This document shows positions 53,219 to 61,423 of a DNA stretch of 64,000 nucleotides, piece by piece; position 1 is the first letter of the stretch; each line of letters opens with the position of its first letter. The DNA comes from Deinococcus sp. JMULE3. GTDB taxonomy: Bacteria; Deinococcota; Deinococci; Deinococcales; Deinococcaceae. The notes beneath the pieces are model-generated. The model searched no databases and was not told the DNA's origin. It saw only the letters and a program-made list of their open reading frames with translations. The translations under genes and the position numbers were made by a program. The DNA is taken from assembly GCF_013337115.1 (NCBI RefSeq), contig NZ_SGWE01000004.1, forward strand, positions 2,363,501 through 2,427,500, in the 5' to 3' direction.

Positions 53219-53863
53219 ATGACCGCTGCGTTCGGAACGGCCCTGCTCGGCGCGCTGCGCGCCCTGCTGCCCCGCGCCTGCCCCGGCTGCGGCGCGCAAC
53301 TCGGCGCGCACACCGGACTGTGCCCCGCCTGCCGCGCCGCCCTACGCCCCCAGGTGCAGGCCCACAGTCCCCTGCGCGCCCGGCCGGAACCGCACCTCGT
53401 GACGCTCGGCCCCTACAGCGGCGTGCGCCGACGCGCCGTGCGGGAACTGAAATTCGCGCAGGCCCGCGACCTCGCCCGCATTCTCGGCGAGGCGCTCGCC
53501 ACCGGCGTTCCCGCCGACTGGAACGTGCAGGCCGTCATTCCCGTCCCGCTGCACCCCGACCGGCAGCGCCAGCGCGGCTTCAATCAGGCCGAACTGCTGG
53601 GCCGCGCCCTGGCCAGCGCCCTGGCGGTCCCCTGCGTTCCCGCCCTGATCCGCACGCACGCCACAGCCCAGCAGGCCCGGCGGCACGCCGCGCAGCGTGA
53701 GGACCTGCACGGCGCGTTCCGCGCGCACGAGGGCTTCCTGCCCAGCGGCCCGGTCCTGCTGATCGACGACGTCCTGACCACCGGGCACACCGCGCAGGCC
53801 TGCCAGGACGCGCTGAAACAGGCGGGCGCGCCGCAGGTGTACGTCGCCGTCGTCGCCCGCTGA
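53219..53863 (+). CDS. comF: ComF-family phosphoribosyltransferase-like protein
   Basis: 214 residues. N-terminal zinc-finger-like CPGC...CPAC pair (residues 20-45), then a type I phosphoribosyltransferase fold with VIPVPLHPDRQRQRGFNQAE and the PRPP-binding loop VLLIDDVLTTGHTAQACQDA. ComF proteins are needed for DNA uptake in natural transformation, where the second strand's processing may be assisted; Deinococcus is naturally competent. Length is normal. Confidence 0.94.
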   Translation: MTAAFGTALLGALRALLPRACPGCGAQLGAHTGLCPACRAALRPQVQAHSPLRARPEPHLVTLGPYSGVRRRAVRELKFAQARDLARILGEALATGVPADWNVQAVIPVPLHPDRQRQRGFNQAELLGRALASALAVPCVPALIRTHATAQQARRHAAQREDLHGAFRAHEGFLPSGPVLLIDDVLTTGHTAQACQDALKQAGAPQVYVAVVAR

Positions 53864-53920
53864 CGCGAAAAGCGGGAGCGCAGCGGGCTCTTCCCGTCCC
53901 CCCTCCCGCCCTGGCCTGCG

Positions 53921-54463
53921 TCAGCTCAGGCGCTCGCCTGCCGTCACGGCGTCCGGCAGCCAGTTCTCGCGGGGCGGCAGCGGGCAGGTCCAGCCGTCCC
54001 CGTACGCGCAGTACGGATGGTACGCCAGATTGAAATCCACCCGCACCAGCGCGCCGTCCCCACCCAGCTGCCGGTCCAGTGGGGCGTCCAGGTAACGGCC
54101 CGCGCCGTACGTGGTGTCGCCACTGGTGGCGTCGCGGAACGGAATGAACACCCGCTCCGGGCGATCCTCACCCAGCGGGGCGAAGACCAGCAGCGTCCGC
54201 TCGCCGTCGGGCAGGGGCAGCTGCACATGCCCGACGCGGGCCATGGTGCGCGTCTCGCCGGTGTTCGTCTCCAGCGTCCACTCGGCGCCCCCGTCCTGCG
54301 GCAGCGGGTCGAGCAGCACCGTGAACGCCCACGCCTCGTCCGGCGGGAAGTACGACAGGCCCGCGAACGCCGCCGGGTCCACCGGACCGCGCCCCGCCGC
54401 GAAATGCTCGTCCTTGCGGCGGCGGAAGTCCAGCACCGCCGCCTCGTACGCCGAGGCGGTCAC
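53921..54463 (-). CDS. DUF1684-family protein
   Basis: 180 residues. Domain with FRRRKDEHFAAGRGPVDP at the N-terminus, FIPFRDATSGDTTYGAGRYL in the middle and YHPYCAYGDGWTCPLPPREN at the end, all typical of DUF1684 (F-x-D-x-T-x-G-x-x-T-Y-x-x-x-R and P-x-C-x-x). Function unknown, probably cytoplasmic. GTG start one base after the S4-protein stop, so operonic. Confidence 0.9.
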   Translation of the reverse strand: MTASAYEAAVLDFRRRKDEHFAAGRGPVDPAAFAGLSYFPPDEAWAFTVLLDPLPQDGGAEWTLETNTGETRTMARVGHVQLPLPDGERTLLVFAPLGEDRPERVFIPFRDATSGDTTYGAGRYLDAPLDRQLGGDGALVRVDFNLAYHPYCAYGDGWTCPLPPRENWLPDAVTAGERLS

Positions 54464-54464
54464 G

Positions 54465-54680
54465 TTAGAAATCCACCCGCACGCGCTCCCCGGCGTACTC
54501 CACGACGTCCCCACGGCGCAGTTTCTTGCGGCGCCGAGTCTCGATCTCACCGTTCAGGCGCACCTCGCCGCCCTGCACGCGGAACTTCGCCTCGCCGCCC
54601 GTCTCCACCATGCCGCGCATCTTCAGGAAGTCCTGAAGGTCGATCGTGTCCTGCTCGGGATACCCTCGTTCACCAGTCAT
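54465..54680 (-). CDS. S4-domain RNA-binding protein
   Basis: 71 residues, essentially one S4 domain: IDLQDFLKMRGMVETGGEAK, FRVQGGEVRLNGEIETRRRK, KLRRGDVVEYAGERVRV. Similar to YaaA/RlbA-type small S4 proteins that bind structured RNA, often ribosomal. TACGCT lies 7 nt before ATG (leaderless). Starts the operon with the DUF1684 gene. Confidence 0.92.
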   Translation of the reverse strand: MTGERGYPEQDTIDLQDFLKMRGMVETGGEAKFRVQGGEVRLNGEIETRRRKKLRRGDVVEYAGERVRVDF

Positions 54681-54749
54681 GCCGCGCAGCGTAGCAGCGC
54701 CCCGCCCCACCTGTCTGTGATGGGATTGTGGGATGTGGGCTCACTCTGG

Positions 54750-54862
54750 CGGATTCCGTCTGTTCCGCTGACGACCCGGAAGGGCGCCGGGTCGTCAGCT
54801 CCACGCCCGGACCCCGCATGTCTCCCACTCGCTCCGCTCGGACTGGACTGGTCGTGCCGACC
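54750..54862. repeat. Composite non-coding repeat region
   Basis: Contains CGGATTCCGTCTG (54750-54762, inverted copy of the motif at 33794), a perfect 13-bp hairpin GCTGACGACCCGG / CCGGGTCGTCAGC (54767-54779 / 54787-54799), the shared motif CTCGCTCCGCTCGG (54828-54841) and a CTGGTCG / CGACCAG stem. No coding potential; a cluster of repeats and terminators between convergent-side genes. Confidence 0.5.
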
Positions 54863-54874
54863 AGCCCAGCGGAG

Positions 54875-55396
54875 TCACAGCTTGTACTGCGCGCTGAACA
54901 GTTTCAGGTCGGCGTCGTCCACCTTGCCGTTGCCGTCCAGGTCGCCGATGCTGGTCGACTTGCCGTAGTTGTTCATCAGCAGCGCCAGGTCGGTCAGGTC
55001 GATCTTCCCGTCGCCGTTCAGGTCCGCGCCGCTCAGGCGGGCGCGGGCGCTGGCTGTCGTCCAGTCGGTGAGGTTCCACTCGCGGGTCAGTTCGGCGCGG
55101 ATGGCGTCCTGCAGGTTCAGCGGGCCGCGCGGGTTGAACTCGATGCGGCGCTCGGTGCCGCTGCCGAAGCTGCGGGCGGCGACGTCCGGACTGAAGGGCG
55201 CGGCGCCGCCCAGCGTCAGGATGGGGCCGCCGCTGGTGTCCAGCGTGACCGGGAAGTCCGGCGTGGACAGGGCGGCCAGCGCGGCCTGCACGGCTTTCGT
55301 CAGTTCCTCGCCCTGCGGGCGGAGTTTGACGGTCACGGCACCGGCGGTCCCCGCGAGGGTCAGCAGGGCAGGCAGCAGGAGGGTCCGGGCGCGCAT
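54875..55396 (-). CDS. Secreted dockerin-domain protein
   Basis: 173 residues with a signal peptide (MRARTLLLPALLTLAGTAGA). A mixed domain (residues 22-120) is followed by a C-terminal type I dockerin: two Ca2+-binding loops with EF-hand-like spacing, ADLNGDGKIDLTDLALLMNN (124-143) and GDLDGNGKVDDADLKLFSAQ (151-170). Dockerins bind cohesins. ATG at 55396 overlaps the stop of the middle gene by 1 nt and has GGAGG upstream; a GTG one codon earlier is possible. Third gene of an operon whose first gene carries a cohesin-like domain. Confidence 0.88.
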   Translation of the reverse strand: MRARTLLLPALLTLAGTAGAVTVKLRPQGEELTKAVQAALAALSTPDFPVTLDTSGGPILTLGGAAPFSPDVAARSFGSGTERRIEFNPRGPLNLQDAIRAELTREWNLTDWTTASARARLSGADLNGDGKIDLTDLALLMNNYGKSTSIGDLDGNGKVDDADLKLFSAQYKL

Positions 55397-55851
55397 CACT
55401 TGCCTCCTCTGGCGCCCAGCAGCGCCTCACGCAGTTTCGCGGGGTCGGTGATGTCGCCCGCCGCGACCTTCCCGGCGGTCACGGGGTACAGCCCCTGGTT
55501 GAAGCCCACGACCGGGCTGTCCAGCCTGGACGCGTACAGCAACGCCACGACCTCCAGCCCCGCGCGCAGGTCGGGCAGGCCGTCTACGCCTTTCAGGACG
55601 AACAGGGCGGGCTTGCCGTCCTGCTGAGGCAGCTTCGCGGCGTCCCCGGCGATGGTCTCGGTGACGGTCAGCGGGTACGCGAGGTACGTGACCTCCCCGT
55701 CCTTCACCTCGGCGGGGGTGCCCAGCGTGGCGCGGACGATCACCTCGGCCCGCTGCGCCTGCTGCGCCAGCGTCAGCGTGGGCGCCGTGGTCGCCAGGGC
55801 AGGGGAGAGCATGGTCAGGGCCGCGCCCAGCAGCAGCGTGCGCGCGTTCAC
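55396..55851 (-). CDS. Secreted protein in the cohesin/dockerin operon
   Basis: 151 residues with a signal peptide (MNARTLLLGAALTMLSPALA). The mature domain reads AQRAEVIVRATLGTPAEVKD, YPLTVTETIAGD and VVGFNQGLYPVTAGKVAAGD, similar in pattern to small exported proteins near dockerin genes; no enzymatic motif. GTG start overlaps the upstream lipoprotein stop by 4 nt and its own stop overlaps the dockerin start, so all three are coupled. Confidence 0.7.
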   Translation of the reverse strand: MNARTLLLGAALTMLSPALATTAPTLTLAQQAQRAEVIVRATLGTPAEVKDGEVTYLAYPLTVTETIAGDAAKLPQQDGKPALFVLKGVDGLPDLRAGLEVVALLYASRLDSPVVGFNQGLYPVTAGKVAAGDITDPAKLREALLGARGGK

Positions 55852-56837
55852 TTGCCACCTCCGGTGCCGTCAGAAGGCGGAGGAGTGGGGTTCGGTTCGG
55901 TCTTCGGCGGGTCCGTCTTCGGGGCCTCGGTGGGCGGGGTGGTGTCCGTGCCGGTCTTCGGCGCGTCGGTCGGGGTGGAAGTGCCCGGCTGCGCGTCGCC
56001 CGGTTTCGCCTCCGGGGCTTTTTCCTGCGCCGCCTTTTCCTGGGCCGCTTTCTGCTCGGCGGCCTTCTGCTCGTCGAGTGTCTTCTGCTCGGCGGCCGTC
56101 AGTTTCTGCGCGAGCACCTTGCCGTCCCCGCCGCGCGCCTCGTAGCCCAGGTCGGGGCTGCTCAGGGTGACGGGCGCGCCCGGTTTCACGCTGATCAGCG
56201 CCACGCGCGCGCCGCTGCGGGGCACCGCCTTGAAGCCCAGGTCCACCGTCAGGCGCGGGCCGTCCTGCCGCCAGAACAGCAGCGCGCCCCCCTCCGGCTG
56301 CACGCGCGTGACCGTCACGTTCGCCGGCAGGGTCCACGTGACGCGCGCGGCCCGCACGCTGCGCGGCGCGGCGATCAGCAGCGGCACGCGCGTCTCGCCG
56401 CGGATCTCACCCGTCGGCAGGGTCAGGCTGAGGCTCAGCGGCGGCAGTTCCTGCACGTTCAGGGTGTAGGACTTCTGCTTGCTGCTCAGCGTGGAATCCG
56501 TGACCTCCAGCGTGAAGGTGTACGTCCCGGTCTTCGTGGGCGTGCCGCTCAGGGTTGTGCCGTTCCCGGTCAGGTTCAGGCCCGGCGGGAAGGTCCCCTC
56601 GATCTTGCGGATGGTGTACGGCCCCGCGCCGCCCGCGACCTCGATGGGCGCCGAATACGGTTCCTGGAGGTACACCGCGGGCAGGCCGCTGGCGCGGTCG
56701 TTGAAGTACAGCGCGTCGCGCGCACTGGTGCTGGAGGTGCCGGTCAGGTCCTGCCCGCAGGCACCCAGCATCAGGGGCAGCGCGCAGGCCAGCAGGACGC
56801 CCAGCCCCCGCCGGGCAGCGAAACGCGAATGTGCCAT
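55848..56837 (-). CDS. Lipoprotein with putative Ig domain and cohesin-like domain
   Basis: 329 residues. Lipobox LMLGAC at ~27, a putative-Ig (He_PIG-like) domain at about 65-128 (PPGLNLTGNGTTLSGTPTKT GTYTF pattern), then a beta-sandwich (about 135-245) resembling a cohesin: TRVPLLIAAPRSVRAARVTW, LPANVTVTRVQPEGGALLFW, RVALISVKPGAPVTLSSPDL. The C-terminal 85 residues are a Lys/Glu/Ala then Pro/Thr/Asp-rich linker. Anchored in the outer or cytoplasmic membrane it could hold dockerin proteins. TACACT lies 7 nt before the ATG (leaderless). Confidence 0.75.
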   Translation of the reverse strand: MAHSRFAARRGLGVLLACALPLMLGACGQDLTGTSSTSARDALYFNDRASGLPAVYLQEPYSAPIEVAGGAGPYTIRKIEGTFPPGLNLTGNGTTLSGTPTKTGTYTFTLEVTDSTLSSKQKSYTLNVQELPPLSLSLTLPTGEIRGETRVPLLIAAPRSVRAARVTWTLPANVTVTRVQPEGGALLFWRQDGPRLTVDLGFKAVPRSGARVALISVKPGAPVTLSSPDLGYEARGGDGKVLAQKLTAAEQKTLDEQKAAEQKAAQEKAAQEKAPEAKPGDAQPGTSTPTDAPKTGTDTTPPTEAPKTDPPKTEPNPTPPPSDGTGGGK

Positions 56838-56966
56838 GCCCCGCAGTGTAGCCGCGCCGGGCCGCGCGGCGGTGAACGAACCGTGATACCGCCGGGCTCG
56901 CCGCAGCCCGAATCGTGCCCGACTTCCCGCACGGCCCGGCGGGAGCGGGTTTAGACTGCCGGGCAT

Positions 56967-59888
56967 ATGACGATCATGGATTCACTGCCCGCCGCGCCGC
57001 GCGTCGGCGAGACGCTGGGCCGCTATACCGTCGAACGGGTCGAACCCCTGCCGGAGATGCAGGGCACGCTGGTGCTGCTGCGCCACGAACTGGGCGCCCG
57101 GCACGCGCACGTGATCCGCGCGGACGACAACTCGGCGTTCGGCGTGACGTTCCCCACCGTCCCGCAGGACAGCACCGGCGTGGCGCACATCCTCGAACAC
57201 GTCGTCCTGATGGGCAGCCAGCGCTTCCCGGTGCCGGACCCGTTCTTCTCGATGCTGCCCAGGTCACTGAACACGTTCATGAACGCCATGACCGCCAGCG
57301 ACTGGACCACCTACCCGTTCTCCACGCGCAACGAGAAGGACTTCTTCAACCTGCTGGCCGTGTACCTGGACGCCACGTTCTTCCCGCTGATGCGCTACGA
57401 GAGCTTCCGGCAGGACGGCCACCGCTTCGAATTCGCCACCCCGGACGACCCCACGACGCCGCTGAAGTTGCAGGGCGTCGTGTACAACGAGATGAAGGGC
57501 GCCATGGCCAGCCCCGGTTCGGTCATGTGGCGCGCGTTCGGCAAGGCGCTGTACCCGGACCTGACGTACGCGAACAACAGCGGCGGCGCGCCCGAGGAGA
57601 TCCCGAACCTGACCTACGAGGGCCTGCGGGCCTTCCACGCGGCGCACTACCACCCCAGCAACGCGTTCTTCTACACGTACGGGCAGCTGCCGCTGGCGCG
57701 CATCCTGGACGCCATCGAGAATCACGTCATGGCGCAGTTCGCGCCGCAGACGCTGGACGTCAGCATCCCCGACCAGCCCACCTTCGACGCGCCCCGCCAC
57801 GAGAGCGCCGTGTACCCCGGCACGGACGTCGAACGCGGCGCGCAGGTGCTCGTCGGCTGGAAACTCGGGCATTCCAGCGACCCGGACCTGAACCTGCGCT
57901 GGAGCGTCCTGAGTGACGTGCTGCTCGGCAACCCCGCCGCGCCCCTGACCCGCCCGCTGATCGAGTCCGGGCTGGGCAGCGCCCTGGCGGACGGCAGCGG
58001 CTATCGCGACAACTTCCGCGAGGGGGCCTTCGCCGCCGGACTCAAGGGCCTCCCCGCCGGGAAGGCCGTCGAGGTCGAGACGCTCGTGCTGCGCACCCTG
58101 GAGGACATCGCCACGCAGGGTATCGAGCCGGAACTGATCGAGAGCAGCCTCCACCAGTTCGAGATCGCGCAGAAAGAGGTCAGCAACAGCGGCTACCCCT
58201 ACGCGCTGGGCGTGATGTTCCGCCTGCTCGGCCCCTGGATGCAGGGCGGCGACCCCGTCACCGGCCTGCGCCTCGACACTCAGCTCTCTCGCCTGCGGGC
58301 CGACCTCGCGCAGGGCGCGGTGTTCGAGCCGATGCTCCGTGACCTGCTCGCCAACCCGCACCGCGTCACGCTGGAAGTCACGCCCGACCCCGCCCTGGCC
58401 GAACGCGCCGAGGCCGACGAGGCCGCGCTGGTCGAGCGTCTCAGCGCCGACTTCACCGACGAGGACCGCGCCCGCATCGTCGCGGACAGCCTGCGCCTGA
58501 AGGAACTTCAGGGTCAGGAAGCCGACCGCAGCGTCCTGCCCACCCTGGGCCTGGACGACATCCCCACCGCCGCGCCCGCCGTGACCTACCACACCGAGCA
58601 GCCCGGCCGCGCCCGCGTGGCCCGCGCCGCGCAGCCCACCGGCGGCCTCACGTACCTGGACGTGCAACTGCGCCTCCCGGCCCTGCCGGACGACCTGCTG
58701 GACGCGCTGCCGCTGTACACCTTCGCCGTGACCCGCAGCGGCGCCGCCGGGCAGGACTACGTGAGCCTCGCGCGCCGCATCGAGGCCGTCACGGGCGGCG
58801 TGGGCGCCGCCGTCGGCGTGGGCACCCCCCCGGACGACCTGAACGCCGTGCGCCTCGCCGTGACCTTCAGCGGCAAGGCCCTCGCCCGCAACGCCCCCGC
58901 CCTGGTCGAGGTGCTGCGCGACCTGATCAATGCGCCCGAATTCACCCGCGACCGCCTGGAGCAACTGCTCAAGCAGCGCCTCGCGGGCCTGAAAGCCAGC
59001 GTCGTGCAGGCTGGGAACGCCTACGCCGAACGCCTCGCCGCCGCGCAGCTGAACGCCACGGGCGCCGTGCAGGAACGCTTCAGCGGCCTGACCGCCCTCG
59101 CCACCCTGAAAGCCACCGTGGAAGGCGAAGGCGGCCTGGACGACCTCCTGGAGCGCTTCGGGCGCCTGCGGGACCTGATCCGCACGGCGGAACCCCTCCT
59201 CGCGCTGACCGCCACGCCCGACGACCTGAACCTCGACCTGAGCCCCCTCACGGACCTGTTCAGCGGCGACGCCCCCGTCGGCCGCCCCGCCCCCACCCTG
59301 CCCACGCGCGCCCCGCAGGCCCGCACGACCGACGTGCCCGTCTCGTACAACGCCGTCGCGTTCCCCACCGTCCCCTACACCCACCCCGACAGCCCCGCCC
59401 TGCTCGTCCTGTCCCGCGTGCTGCGCAGCGAGTACCTGCTGCCCGAACTGCGCGAGAAGGGCGGCGCGTACGGCGGCGCCGCCAGCTTCGACCCGCGCGA
59501 AGGCGTGTTCGCCATGAGCAGCTACCGCGACCCGCACGTCACCCGCACCTACCAGGTGTTCAAAGACGCCCGCACCTTCCTGAACGGCGACCTGGGCGAA
59601 CGCGAACTGACCGAAGCGATCCTCTCCGCCAGCAAGATTCTCGACCCCCTCACCAGCCCCGACACCGCCGGCCGCCGCCGCATCTACGGCGACCACGCCG
59701 GCTACACCCAGGACCTCGAACAGACCTACAAAGCCCGCCTGCTGGCCGTCACGCTGGACGACCTGCGCCGCGTCATGGACACGTACCTCATCGAAGGGCG
59801 CGCCACATACGGCGTCGTCACCGGCCGCGACCCCAACAGCGACGACCTCGCCGCACTGGGCCTGACATTCGACGTGCAGGCCATCTGA
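56967..59888 (+). CDS. M16C (insulinase/presequence protease-type) metallopeptidase
   Basis: 973 residues, four-domain M16 clam-shell. Inverted zinc motif HILEH near residue 72, with the third ligand Glu in VYNEMKGAMASPGSVMWR about 100 residues later; the C-terminal half is the inactive partner (LREKGGAYGGAASFDPREGV). Typical of the PreP/M16C type of bacteria and organelles, degrading peptides up to ~70 residues. TAGACT 9 nt before the ATG. A G-rich repeat starts at the first base after the stop. Confidence 0.93.
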   Translation: MTIMDSLPAAPRVGETLGRYTVERVEPLPEMQGTLVLLRHELGARHAHVIRADDNSAFGVTFPTVPQDSTGVAHILEHVVLMGSQRFPVPDPFFSMLPRSLNTFMNAMTASDWTTYPFSTRNEKDFFNLLAVYLDATFFPLMRYESFRQDGHRFEFATPDDPTTPLKLQGVVYNEMKGAMASPGSVMWRAFGKALYPDLTYANNSGGAPEEIPNLTYEGLRAFHAAHYHPSNAFFYTYGQLPLARILDAIENHVMAQFAPQTLDVSIPDQPTFDAPRHESAVYPGTDVERGAQVLVGWKLGHSSDPDLNLRWSVLSDVLLGNPAAPLTRPLIESGLGSALADGSGYRDNFREGAFAAGLKGLPAGKAVEVETLVLRTLEDIATQGIEPELIESSLHQFEIAQKEVSNSGYPYALGVMFRLLGPWMQGGDPVTGLRLDTQLSRLRADLAQGAVFEPMLRDLLANPHRVTLEVTPDPALAERAEADEAALVERLSADFTDEDRARIVADSLRLKELQGQEADRSVLPTLGLDDIPTAAPAVTYHTEQPGRARVARAAQPTGGLTYLDVQLRLPALPDDLLDALPLYTFAVTRSGAAGQDYVSLARRIEAVTGGVGAAVGVGTPPDDLNAVRLAVTFSGKALARNAPALVEVLRDLINAPEFTRDRLEQLLKQRLAGLKASVVQAGNAYAERLAAAQLNATGAVQERFSGLTALATLKATVEGEGGLDDLLERFGRLRDLIRTAEPLLALTATPDDLNLDLSPLTDLFSGDAPVGRPAPTLPTRAPQARTTDVPVSYNAVAFPTVPYTHPDSPALLVLSRVLRSEYLLPELREKGGAYGGAASFDPREGVFAMSSYRDPHVTRTYQVFKDARTFLNGDLGERELTEAILSASKILDPLTSPDTAGRRRIYGDHAGYTQDLEQTYKARLLAVTLDDLRRVMDTYLIEGRATYGVVTGRDPNSDDLAALGLTFDVQAI

Positions 59889-59920
59889 GGGGAGTAGGGA
59901 GTGGGAAGTAGGTAGTAGGA
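59889..59920 (+). repeat. G-rich intergenic repeat, copy 3
   Basis: GGGGAGTAGGGAGTGGGAAG then TAGGTAGTAGG directly after the M16 peptidase stop; the last two G runs are reduced to GG compared with copies 1 and 2. Sense orientation again. Confidence 0.7.
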
Positions 59921-59933
59921 ACAGCACAAGGGC

Positions 59934-59966
59934 AGGGGCCACCTCCACATGCCGGAGGTGGCCCCT
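59934..59966. terminator. Terminator between M16 and S41 peptidase genes
   Basis: Perfect 13-bp stem AGGGGCCACCTCC / GGAGGTGGCCCCT with a 7-nt loop between convergent genes. Confidence 0.85.
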
Positions 59967-59976
59967 GCCGCGTCGT

Positions 59977-61314
59977 TCAGCCCTGAAGGCGGGTCAGGGC
60001 GGCCTGCACTACGTTGTCCACGCCGCCTGCCAGGAACGATTCCGGCGCGGCGGGCACGCGCACGTCCACCACGCTGCCGTGCCCTTCGATCAGTTCGCCG
60101 GACGGACGGAACGACGCCATGGACGCCGCCCGGAACTGCAGGCCACTGGGCAGCGCGTGGACGCGCGGGGAACCGCTGCCGCCCCCGCTCGTCTCGCCCA
60201 GCAGCGTGACGCCCGGCAGCCCCTGCACGCCACTCAGGAAGATGTCGGTGGCGCTGAAGCACTGGCCGTCGGTCAGGACGACCACCGGGCAGGTCACGCG
60301 AGGCTGGTCCGGCGCCGCCGGGTGAACCACCTGCGCGTACCACCCGCTGAACGACCCGGCCGGAGGCGTCCACGTCGGCCGGAACGCGGCCATGGTCTCC
60401 CCGACTGCCGCCCGCTCCTCGTCCGTCCAGTGCGTGCCGTCCACAGGGTGCAGGTGACGGCCCGCGAGCCGCTCGGCACCCTCGGCGTCCAGCTGGCGGC
60501 TCGCGGCGACATTCACGACCCGCGGCCCGGCCTCGCGGGGCAGCAGCGCCCGCAGCAGCGGCAGGAACACGTCCCGCATGCCACCGGGGTTCCCGCGCAC
60601 GTCCACGATCATCCCCCGCGCTGGCCCGAATTCCGGCAGCCACCGCGCGATCTCCGGCGCGGCGCGGGGCGTCATGGTCGGCAGGCGCAGGTACCCCACG
60701 TCACCGATCCAGCGGGACTGCGGCGCGGGCCACACGCCGTACTCTGGCCGCTCCGGCACCACTGGAACCTGCACTTCCCGGCTGACCGACCCGTCCGAGA
60801 GCGTCAGGGTCGCCGTGTCCGTCTCGGGCCGTCCCAGGCGCCGCCGCGACTGCTGGATCAGGTGCAGGCCACTCACGGTCCGCTCGCGCCGCCACGACGC
60901 GCCGCTCCCTGCGACCAGCGTCCCCACCTGGGCCAGCCACGCCTCCACCCCCAGGCCATCGATGGCCGTCAGAAACGGAAAGTCCGGCAGCAGGAACCCG
61001 GACCGGTCAGTCCGCACGGCCACCACCCGGTCCCCGGACACGTGCATCAGCGCGGGAATCGCGCCGGGCAGCGGCCGGAACTCCCGCACGCGGGCGTGCC
61101 CGTCCACGCTGCGGGACAGCACGCCCTGCAGCGCCTGCGCCCACTCGCCCCGCTCCTGCCGCTCGGGCGCCCCCCGCAGCGCGTCCGCGAGCAGCCCCGG
61201 CAGTTCCTGCCCGAACCCGCTGGCGTGCAGGTAAGCGTAGTGATCCTCCAGCAGCCTCTGGAACGCCTGCGCGTCCCGTTCCGCTGCGGCCCGGTCTATC
61301 CAGTCTGCAGTCAT
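59977..61314 (-). CDS. S41-family peptidase
   Basis: 445 residues, no signal peptide. S41 fold with the tail-binding strand MIVDVRGNPGGMRDVFLPLL (residue ~256) and nucleophile region VVVLTDGQCFSATDIFLSGV (Ser). The usual catalytic Lys is missing: LLGETSGGGSGSPRVHALPS occupies its place, and an earlier DGHARVREFRPL supplies a His, so this looks like the S41B/tricorn-type Ser-His-Glu arrangement rather than a Ser-Lys CTP. TATCCT lies 8 nt before ATG at 61314. Cytosolic peptidase; substrate unknown. Confidence 0.85.
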   Translation of the reverse strand: MTADWIDRAAAERDAQAFQRLLEDHYAYLHASGFGQELPGLLADALRGAPERQERGEWAQALQGVLSRSVDGHARVREFRPLPGAIPALMHVSGDRVVAVRTDRSGFLLPDFPFLTAIDGLGVEAWLAQVGTLVAGSGASWRRERTVSGLHLIQQSRRRLGRPETDTATLTLSDGSVSREVQVPVVPERPEYGVWPAPQSRWIGDVGYLRLPTMTPRAAPEIARWLPEFGPARGMIVDVRGNPGGMRDVFLPLLRALLPREAGPRVVNVAASRQLDAEGAERLAGRHLHPVDGTHWTDEERAAVGETMAAFRPTWTPPAGSFSGWYAQVVHPAAPDQPRVTCPVVVLTDGQCFSATDIFLSGVQGLPGVTLLGETSGGGSGSPRVHALPSGLQFRAASMASFRPSGELIEGHGSVVDVRVPAAPESFLAGGVDNVVQAALTRLQG

Positions 61315-61423
61315 TGACCGGCAGGATAGGGGCAGGGGCGCACCCTTAGGCCATTTGACCTGCCCCGCGCAGCACACAGCAGAGGCCCCCTCCGATCACT
61401 GGAGGGGGCCTCATCGTTGTACG

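Noticed and set aside
57264..59948. Long open frame on the minus strand opposite the M16 peptidase
   Set aside because: Gly/Val/Arg-rich shadow with no motif; the plus strand holds the complete M16C peptidase.
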